Assembly (NCBI GenBank): GCA_900770225.1
Contig: CAAGJU010000406.1
Span: 1 to 30,692, forward strand
Direction: 5' to 3'
DNA length: 30,692 bases
DNA from: Lachnospiraceae bacterium
GTDB taxonomy: Bacteria > Bacillota > Clostridia > Lachnospirales > Lachnospiraceae
Shown here: piece after piece, positions 25,357-30,692 of the stretch
How the letters are laid out: each line of letters opens with the position of its first letter
Numbering within the stretch: position 1 is the stretch's first letter
Position numbers and translations under genes: made by a program
Notes under the pieces: model-generated
Seen by the model: the letters and a program-made list of their open reading frames with translations, nothing else
The model's database searches: none
Told to the model about the DNA's origin: nothing

Positions 25357-25929
25357 TTATTCAAGGTTTGCGTGATATTGCCAGAGTCCCTTCAGGTCGA
25401 TGTTCTTCTCTTCAATGATCATCTTTGCGCAGATGTCACCGAAAAGCAGAAGGCTCTGTTCAAACAGAGATGTCATCGGCTGACGGGAATCGATCTCGTC
25501 TTCCAGATAGAACTTGGTTCTGACCGGAATCCGCACCATGAAGTCTACCAGTTCCTTCATATCGCTGTTCGGATTGGAGCCGATATGAACGATGTGTGCG
25601 CCTATGCTGTGTGCCTTTCTGGCAATATTCAGAGGCACGATGGACTGTCCGCTTCCCGATCCGACAATTAGCAGATCCTTATCCGTAATGGCCGGCTCCG
25701 TAATTTCACCTACACAGTGTGCCCTAATACCAAGGTGTGCAAATCTCTTGCAGATTGCTTCGAGAGAAAGGAAAACTCTGCCGACGCCCACGAAATACAC
25801 CTGATCCGCATTCAGAACCGCCTGCACGAACTTCTCCACAGTTTCTCTGTCCACCGCTTTAAGAGCCCTGCTCAGTTCACCAAGAACCTCATCCACATTT
25901 TCTTCGTAATGATCGCTGTAATATGCCAT
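25357..25929 (-). CDS. SIS-domain protein, 6-phospho-3-hexuloisomerase-like
   Basis: About 190 residues forming one SIS domain. Hexuloisomerase-like features are VYFVGVGRVFLSLEAICKRFAHLGI, VGEITEPAITDKDLLIVGSGSGQS, and DSRQPMTSLFEQSLLLFGDIC. 6-Phospho-3-hexuloisomerase converts arabino-3-hexulose 6-phosphate to fructose 6-phosphate. The usual GSGET motif reads GSGQS here, so substrate or chemistry may differ. Two starts are possible: ATG at 25929 (MAYYSDHY) or GTG at 25935, two bases after the epimerase stop. Neither has a strong ribosome site, suggesting coupling to the epimerase. No hexulose-phosphate synthase gene is present in the window. Confidence 0.83.
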   Translation of the reverse strand: MAYYSDHYEENVDEVLGELSRALKAVDRETVEKFVQAVLNADQVYFVGVGRVFLSLEAICKRFAHLGIRAHCVGEITEPAITDKDLLIVGSGSGQSIVPLNIARKAHSIGAHIVHIGSNPNSDMKELVDFMVRIPVRTKFYLEDEIDSRQPMTSLFEQSLLLFGDICAKMIIEEKNIDLKGLWQYHANLE

Positions 25930-25937
25930 GTTCACTA

Positions 25938-26642
25938 TCAGCCGTTCAGCTGATCCTCCATCTGCTTCAGGGCCCGAAGGCTTTCCTCCTGGCTGTCCTT
26001 TTTAATACAGGTGCTTCCCGCTACAAAAATATTCGCTTCACCTGTACTGCCGTACTGTCTGATGTTGTCCGGGGAAACTCTGCCGTCAAGAATCACCTGC
26101 GTAGAAGTTCCCTGTTCCTCTATCATCCGGTGCAGATCTGCTATTTTTTCATTCGCGTAGGGAATCTGCGCCTCACCCTTCATCTGGGCGAATCCTGGAT
26201 TGATCAGCATTAACAGGACTGCATCGCATTTCTTCAGGATGTATTTCAGATCCGTAAGCGGTGTCGCCGGTTTCAGCGCCACGCCTGCTCTGATTCCTTT
26301 GCTGTGGATGTAGTTGAGCATTCCATCCACATGATCACAGGTCTCTATATGAAAAACGATCTGTGAAGCGCCTGCCTCGACCAGCTCATCGATATAGAAC
26401 TGGGGATCTGTTGTCATCACATGTGCTTCAAATGTCAGTTCTGTTTTCTTTCTGAGCTGTTTGACTGTATCAAGTCCCAGCGGCATGCTCGGACTGAAAT
26501 GTCCGTCCAGAATATCTACATGAATCATTTCCAGTCCGGACTTTTCCACCATCCGGCACTGCTGCTCCAGATTGCACATATCAAGTGTGATAAGAGACGG
26601 GGAAACATGATATTTCTTACTCCAGATATCCTGACCGCTCAT
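25938..26642 (-). CDS. Ribulose-phosphate/allulose-6-phosphate 3-epimerase family protein
   Basis: A 234-residue TIM-barrel epimerase of the Rpe/AlsE family. SPSLITLD (Ser16), MIHVDILDGHFSPS (His41, Asp43), EAHVMTTDP (His74), LMLINPGFA and VILDGRVS (Asp186) supply the metal and catalytic residues. The C-terminal phosphate loop FVAGSTCI is close to the usual FVAGSAIF. The normal DGG after the second catalytic Asp reads DGR. In a hexose operon with kinases, an allulose-6-phosphate to fructose-6-phosphate role (AlsE-like) is more likely than the pentose-phosphate housekeeping one. Its ATG overlaps the PfkB stop (ATGA, four bases). Confidence 0.87.
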   Translation of the reverse strand: MSGQDIWSKKYHVSPSLITLDMCNLEQQCRMVEKSGLEMIHVDILDGHFSPSMPLGLDTVKQLRKKTELTFEAHVMTTDPQFYIDELVEAGASQIVFHIETCDHVDGMLNYIHSKGIRAGVALKPATPLTDLKYILKKCDAVLLMLINPGFAQMKGEAQIPYANEKIADLHRMIEEQGTSTQVILDGRVSPDNIRQYGSTGEANIFVAGSTCIKKDSQEESLRALKQMEDQLNG

Positions 26643-27595
26643 GCATCTGCCCTCCCGTTTTCTTCAAGGAATTTTTCCGTCTTCGCCCTTGTCGGAAGTG
26701 AGGTAATGGCACCTTTTTCCATGACGGACAATGCACCGGCAGCGTTGCCAAATCTGCCAGCCTCTGTGAGCAAGTTCTCATTCATCTGTGCAACAGATGC
26801 AACCTGATGGAACAGAAGGTAAGACAGGAAACCGCCCCAGAACGCATCTCCCGCACCGGTTGTATCAGCCACTCTGTCTACCCGAAACCCAGAAACCTTA
26901 TATGAGCTGCCGTTAAAGAAAAGCTCCGCACCGCTGCTGCCCATCGTATAAACGACAACCGATATGCCGTATTCATTCATCAGGCCAGGTATGTTCTCAT
27001 ATCCGCCAATCAGATCCGTCTCCTCGTCGGAAAGTTTCAGAAGATCTACAAACTGCAGAATGGAGCGGACCTGCTCTTCGCATTTCTTTTTATCGTCGTT
27101 CCACATTAAATTGCGATAGTTGACGTCGAAGCTGACCAGCTTCCCGGCTTTGTGTGCCGTCTCCATCGCAAACTTTGTCGCTTCCACCGCCGGTCCGGCT
27201 GAGAGTGAGCAGGAGCCTGCATGCAGAAGTCTGCATTTACCTATCTCCTCTGTACTGATTTCCTCTTTATTAAGAAGCGTATCAGCGCCGGGTTTTCTGG
27301 CAAATGTAAAGCTCCGATCATTATGCTCATCCAGGGATACAAACGCCATCGTTGTCACAGCGTCATCCGTCATTTTCTCCGCCAGGGGAGTGACATTATT
27401 ATCCCGGAGCGTCTTCAGAAGGAACTTTCCAAAGTCATCGTTCCCTACCTTGCAATACATGCCGGCCGTCAGACCATTTCTCGCAGCTGCAATGGCTACG
27501 TTTGCCGGTGCTCCGCCAGCATTCCGTAAATAGCTTCCCTGTTCCTTTCCCGGAAGAAAATCAATGACCATCTCTCCGATGGTAATGATATCCAT
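26639..27595 (-). CDS. PfkB-family kinase, fructokinase-like (first gene of sugar operon)
   Basis: A 318-residue ribokinase-fold kinase with the fructokinase pattern: MDIITIGEMVIDFLPG, the sugar-binding NAGGAPANVAIAAARNG (26-41), GKVG-like YCKVGNDDFGKFL, SFDVNYRNLMW, and catalytic TTGAGDAFWGGFL with Asp250. It most likely phosphorylates a ketohexose at C6 with ATP. AAAGGAG stands before the ATG, and a TTGACA promoter lies about 50-75 bases upstream. As the first gene it is coupled by a four-base overlap to the epimerase, suggesting that kinase product and epimerase substrate are the same compound (inference). Confidence 0.92.
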   Translation of the reverse strand: MDIITIGEMVIDFLPGKEQGSYLRNAGGAPANVAIAAARNGLTAGMYCKVGNDDFGKFLLKTLRDNNVTPLAEKMTDDAVTTMAFVSLDEHNDRSFTFARKPGADTLLNKEEISTEEIGKCRLLHAGSCSLSAGPAVEATKFAMETAHKAGKLVSFDVNYRNLMWNDDKKKCEEQVRSILQFVDLLKLSDEETDLIGGYENIPGLMNEYGISVVVYTMGSSGAELFFNGSSYKVSGFRVDRVADTTGAGDAFWGGFLSYLLFHQVASVAQMNENLLTEAGRFGNAAGALSVMEKGAITSLPTRAKTEKFLEENGRADA

Positions 27596-27641
27596 ATCTA
27601 TCGCTCCTTTGCGGTTGTGCTTATTTATTAGCTCTGTTAAT

Positions 27642-27670
27642 AAAATAGGCGTTCATAGCGAATTTGTCAA
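27642..27670 (-). promoter_or_regulatory. Promoter of the sugar operon
   Basis: The minus strand has TTGACA (27665-27670), a 17-bp spacer and TATTTT (27642-27647), giving a predicted start near 27635 and a leader of about 40 bases. An imperfect AT-rich inverted repeat (TTATTTATTA ... TTAATAAAATA, 27621-27647) covers the -10, a suitable place for a repressor. Confidence 0.7.
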
Positions 27671-27882
27671 TGTACATCTCGTCAAAATGACCAATATCGT
27701 CGTTTTATACAGGATTTTGTAGTGCTAAATTGTGAGTAATGCCATATTGTATTTATTAAATTAGTTAAGTTAAATTATAAAGTAAGGATAAGAGTATAGT
27801 CGCCGCAACTATAATTGCCATCGTATCGCTGATGCCGCGGCCGGAAAGCTGCCATTTTCCGGCGGTTATCTTCATTTACAAA

Positions 27883-27910
27883 TTGACATAAACAAAATCT
27901 TCGCTATACT
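27883..27910 (+). promoter_or_regulatory. Promoter of the ROK regulator gene
   Basis: TTGACA (27883-27888), a 16-bp spacer and TATACT (27905-27910). This predicts a leader of about 170 bases that contains both AACGCTGTTAA boxes. Confidence 0.72.
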
Positions 27911-27975
27911 ATTCGTGGCAAACGGCATGACAGTTATATTTGCAGCTACATTTTCATGGGCGGCAGTCAATATAT

Positions 27976-28038
27976 AACGCTGTTAAATACGAAACTATCG
28001 ACAGAATAATAAGAGAATGATCTGCAAAACGCTGTTAA
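27976..28038 (+). repeat. Two identical AACGCTGTTAA boxes, candidate regulator operators
   Basis: AACGCTGTTAA occurs at 27976-27986 and 28028-28038, 52 bases apart, close to five helical turns. A related GCTCTGTTAA lies at 27631-27640 beside the operon -10. The spacing and placement downstream of the regulator promoter suggest operators used for autoregulation. Confidence 0.5.
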
Positions 28039-28087
28039 TGACAGGCAAGAATAACAGTATTTTTCACAGTTCAGTGAAAAGGTTGGT

Positions 28088-29356
28088 ATGAATATGACTT
28101 CAAAAAAGGCAACAGGAAAGAACCTTACGGATCTTCAAGATCTGAACCGATCCGTTATTCTCACCTATATCGTTCGTCATCCGAACTGCACAAGAACGAC
28201 ACTGGCCAAGGAAACCGGTCTTACGCAGGCTTCTATTACCAAAATCATGAATTCTCTGATTGCGGCTGATGCTGTTCATGAAATTGGCGTTAATAACGGA
28301 AAAAGAGGAAGACACGCGGTCTGCCTCTCTTTCAATTATCCCAAATATAAAATTCTCGCTGTACGGTTTGCCTGGGAATGCATCGAAATGCAGGTGTACG
28401 GTTTTGACGGGACCACCTATGGAAATTATCTGATGATGAATGTCGCATCGCTCTCTACCGACACCATCAGCAATATCATGGATGAATTTACGGCAAATAT
28501 AGAAAGGTTCCGGATAGAATTTCCGGATATTGTCGCGATCGGTGTAGCTATTCTCGGACCTTACAGCCGTCATGAAGGCAGGATCCTGATTCCGCCTTAC
28601 AGCCGCGATCCTGCAAGACGCAATTATTATCCTATCCGTGATGAAATCATTAAAAGAACGGCACTGCCTGTATTCATAGAGCACGAAGCAGATCTGGGCG
28701 CGCTGGCGTACGCATGGTATAAGCCATACGCCGACAAATACCCCACGATTATGAACATCATCGGCAACTATGGGCTCGGCATCGGCGTTGTCAACAACGG
28801 AGAAATCTATTCCGGCGCTGTCAATTCCGCCAATGAGCTGTCACACATCACCATCGATTATCACGGGCGTCCATGCCCGACCTGCGGTGGCAGGGGATGT
28901 CTCAGCTCTTACTGCAGTCTGCAGGCGATGGAACAGATCTTTGCCGAAAAGCTGCCTGACCATCCGGAAAGCGTTCTTTTCGGAAAGAAAAACATTCGCT
29001 CGAGAGATATCATGGAGGCTGCCCTGAACGGGGATATGTTCTCCAGTCGGATCATCTATAATACCGGTTATCAGCTTGGCCGCGGCATTATTTCGCTGCT
29101 CAATGTGTACTTTCCGGATCTGATCCTGATCAGCGGTTCTTTTGCGAGCGTCGGCTCGATCCTTCTGAGCGGCATTACAGACTGTCTGACCGACAACATA
29201 ACCTATTACACAGACATCCCCTCGTTAGAGGTGATATCCCCGGGGACGAGGCTGACTCTGCGCGGAGCCCTCGTGATAGCCATCAAGGGTGTCCTCGCCT
29301 CACCGACGCATTACCTGCACCTGAATAACATTCCCGATGACGAAGATGTTATATAA
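28088..29356 (+). CDS. ROK-family transcriptional regulator (NagC/XylR type)
   Basis: A 422-residue regulator with an N-terminal winged-helix region (about 19-66: NRSVILTYIVRHPNCTRTTL with LTQASITKIMNSL as recognition helix) fused to a ROK sugar-binding domain. The ATP loop DxGGT of ROK kinases is absent, as expected for a regulator. Sugar-site residues (EHEAD near 198-202, ELSH at 250-253) remain. The zinc motif reads CPTCGGRGC (263-271), with an extra residue compared with the usual CxCGxxGC. It is divergent from the sugar operon and is its probable sugar-responsive repressor. AAAAGG lies before the ATG; an alternative ATG is two codons on. Confidence 0.9.
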   Translation: MNMTSKKATGKNLTDLQDLNRSVILTYIVRHPNCTRTTLAKETGLTQASITKIMNSLIAADAVHEIGVNNGKRGRHAVCLSFNYPKYKILAVRFAWECIEMQVYGFDGTTYGNYLMMNVASLSTDTISNIMDEFTANIERFRIEFPDIVAIGVAILGPYSRHEGRILIPPYSRDPARRNYYPIRDEIIKRTALPVFIEHEADLGALAYAWYKPYADKYPTIMNIIGNYGLGIGVVNNGEIYSGAVNSANELSHITIDYHGRPCPTCGGRGCLSSYCSLQAMEQIFAEKLPDHPESVLFGKKNIRSRDIMEAALNGDMFSSRIIYNTGYQLGRGIISLLNVYFPDLILISGSFASVGSILLSGITDCLTDNITYYTDIPSLEVISPGTRLTLRGALVIAIKGVLASPTHYLHLNNIPDDEDVI

Positions 29357-29409
29357 GCGCAGGTAAAAAGCGGCCGAAAGCTGACACGTTTTCTCTCCGG
29401 AAAGCATCC

Positions 29410-29437
29410 GCCCCGGGGACCATTTGATCCCCGGGGC
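29410..29437. terminator. GC-rich hairpin between convergent regulator and surface-protein genes
   Basis: A perfect 10-bp stem GCCCCGGGGA/TCCCCGGGGC (29410-29419, 29428-29437) around an 8-base loop, 54 bases after the regulator stop and 17 before the surface-protein stop. Position and stability fit a shared terminator, but the following sequence is only weakly T-rich on the plus strand and not on the minus. Confidence 0.6.
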
Positions 29438-29453
29438 ACAGATTTCCTGATGT

Positions 29454-30434
29454 TTATTTCCTTTTCTTTCGGTACACCAGTACTGCAGTCAGAATAACGC
29501 CTGCCGCGATAAATGCCAGAATGAAGATCAATACGTTTACCGTATCCCCTGTCTTTGGCGCATCAGAAGTCAGCGTTTTCTGGGCTTCAGGAGTCTCCAC
29601 CCCGTGCGCAGCGACTGTTTTTGTCTGGGATGTCCCTGAAGGCTTCGGTGTCGGTGTATCTGAAGATCCCAGTCTGGGCGTATCCGATGGACCCGGTGTG
29701 GGCGTAACTGATGGCCCCGGTGCAGGTGTATCTGATGGTTCCGGTGTCGGCGTAGCAGACGGCTCCGGTGTGGGCTCGTCAGGCGTTCCTATTTCACCGT
29801 TCGGCTCGTAGTGATTCGTCAGCGTAATCCCGGCCGGATTCGCTGAACTGCTCCTGACTTCTGCGCTGTCCGTTCCCGTCACCGTCCACGAATAATCTTC
29901 AACTTCCGCATTACTTTCTTCTATCGAGTAGGTTCCTGCCGCAAGGCCGTTCAGTGTGAATTCTCCATTCGTAAACTCGCTGTACCTGATAACCTTCCTG
30001 TAATTACCCGGGCCGGTGATGGTAAACTCGGCATCTTCCGGCGTTTCATGCCCGACAGAGATCTTTGTCAGCTTCAGGCTTCCCGTGGTTTTCTCTTCAC
30101 GAACCTTCGGCTGCTCCCGGTCTTTGTTTGTAATCGTGAATCCGTCATCCATATTGCCTTCCACGACTGATACGTAATCTCCCGCATCCGCCTCTTCTAC
30201 ACTGTATTCATATGTTTTTCCACTGTTGTCCTGTGTCGGGAGATTGGTAAACGTCAGATTCCAGTTTCCTTCCTTATCCGGCGTCATGGTTTCACTGCCA
30301 ACCAGCACCGGTGTCTGATCACCGCCGGATACCGTACGGTACAGATTCACTGTGATTGCCCCCGGAAGGGGCTTTGTGGTTTCCCACTTTTTGGTCACTT
30401 TCAGTTCGCGTACATCTGAATGACCGATGTTCAC
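29454..30434 (-). pseudogene. Sortase-anchored Cna_B-type surface protein, probably 5'-truncated
   Basis: The 326-codon frame encodes two prealbumin-like isopeptide domains: about 10-103 (LKVTKKWE ... YEYSVEEADAG ... FTITN) and about 117-207 (GSLKLTKISVG ... GTYSIEES ... ITLTN). A Pro/Ser/Thr stalk (221-267), the sortase-type motif APKTG (292-296), a membrane span and the basic tail YRKKRK follow. Such proteins are wall-linked adhesins or pilins and need a signal peptide, but none is present. The frame begins at a GTG directly behind an in-frame TGA, with no ribosome site, and the first domain starts almost at once. I read it as the 3' part of a once larger gene. A short standalone protein or programmed joining is less likely. 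Confidence 0.7.
29634..29774 (-). repeat. Degenerate ~24-bp coding repeats, Pro/Ser/Thr stalk
   Basis: About six degenerate copies encode (E/G)PS(D/A/V)TP(T/A)P-type octapeptides in the wall-spanning stalk. On the plus strand the units resemble GGTGT(G/C)GGCGTA(A/G)C(T/A)GA(T/C)GG. Confidence 0.75.
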
Positions 30435-30564
30435 TGATCATAAGCTGCAGAATGCAGCTGTTTCTCCCTTCTTTCTCTGCATGCCCACGCGTGTCAAACG
30501 CAGATACTGCATAATGCGACATGTATTTTCCTTTAGTAATCTTTTCCAAAATCTGATGATAACA

Positions 30565-30625
30565 GTGTCAAAAGTCATCACCCACGTTGCACTTGTGCAA
30601 AAGTGGGTGAATGACTTATTGACAC
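30565..30625. repeat. 61-bp imperfect palindrome
   Basis: The left arm 30565-30592 (GTGTCAAAAGTCAT, CACCCAC, TTGCAC) is mirrored by 30595-30625 with only single-base indels and a small internal loop. It has a two-base centre and lies upstream of the truncated surface-protein frame in non-coding DNA. Confidence 0.85.
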
Positions 30626-30628
30626 GCC

Positions 30629-30680
30629 CCCTCAGCGAGGGCTTAGTGGGGCGAAGCCACACGAGAGCCCGAGCTGAGGG
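30629..30680. repeat. 52-bp multi-stem palindrome at window edge
   Basis: Nested pairs CCCTCAGC/GCTGAGGG (30629-30636, 30673-30680), GGGCT/AGCCC and GTGG/CCAC close around GGCGAAG. It begins three bases after the preceding palindrome. The two together look like one compound repeat element that may continue past the window. Confidence 0.8.
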
Positions 30681-30692
30681 AGGATCGCGAGA

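Larger units (their letters stand above)
27596..28087. promoter_or_regulatory. Divergent control region between sugar operon and ROK regulator
   Basis: This 492-base AT-rich gap has no gene. Besides the two promoters and repeat boxes listed separately, it contains TATAGT-cgccgca-ACTATA (27795-27813, a perfect 6-bp inverted pair) and a hairpin GCCGGAAA/TTTCCGGC (27840-27847, 27856-27863). The hairpin lies between the two promoters, so it would not be transcribed from either. Confidence 0.7.

Noticed and set aside
29634..29774. CRISPR-like regular repeats
   Set aside because: They are degenerate, in frame, and encode a Pro/Ser/Thr stalk without spacers.
30438..30662. 74-codon minus-strand frame at the right edge
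   Set aside because: It is a translation of the two palindromes and the spacer; no domain or ribosome site is apparent, so I treat it as non-coding repeat DNA.

Overview
The window looks like chromosome of a Gram-positive Firmicute, most likely a Clostridia/Lachnospiraceae-type gut anaerobe. This is an inference from: a single-chain PurL, a glycine riboswitch ahead of an AGCS symporter, a MacB-type ABC exporter whose adaptor ends in a Gly/Met/Pro-rich tail, a lipoprotein-type sugar-binding protein, a sortase-anchored surface protein, and AGGAGG-type ribosome binding sites. Base composition is moderate (roughly half GC). No rRNA, tRNA, CRISPR array, phage gene or intact insertion sequence was seen.

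Layout. 1-1859 (-): 5' half of purL, cut by the window edge. 2009-2854 (+): membrane-anchored glycerophosphodiester phosphodiesterase. 3099-5780 (-): PcrA/UvrD-type helicase with an unusual Gly/Ser/Tyr-rich linker. 5966-7399 (-): AGCS amino acid symporter behind a single-aptamer glycine riboswitch with its own promoter, intrinsic terminator and long structured leader. 8102-12642 (-): three-gene MacA/MacB-like exporter operon; its adaptor carries a roughly 350-residue low-complexity plus Ig-like insert. 12967-15365 (+): small conserved hypothetical protein followed by CstA.

15585-27595 (-): a thirteen-gene sugar catabolic operon. It is faced by a divergent ROK-family regulator at 28088-29356 (+). 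In transcription order the operon encodes a PfkB kinase, an AlsE/Rpe-like epimerase, a 6-phospho-3-hexuloisomerase-like SIS protein, a DUF4432 mutarotase-like protein, a D-lyxose isomerase, an RbsB/RbsA/RbsC-type importer, a ROK sugar kinase, a class II aldolase, a VOC protein, a second PfkB kinase and a P-loop kinase-like protein. A plausible scheme is import, mutarotation and aldose/ketose isomerisation, 6-phosphorylation, epimerisation or isomerisation to fructose 6-phosphate, second phosphorylation and aldol cleavage. The real substrate is unknown, and this combination is the most interesting part of the window. An attenuator-like hairpin lies just after the binding-protein gene. Repeated AACGCTGTTAA boxes in the divergent control region are candidate operators.

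29454-30434 (-): a sortase-anchored Cna_B-type surface protein fragment with no signal peptide, probably a 5'-truncated remnant. It abuts 30565-30680, which holds two adjacent imperfect palindromes. Another large imperfect palindrome (7971-8097) lies directly behind macB.
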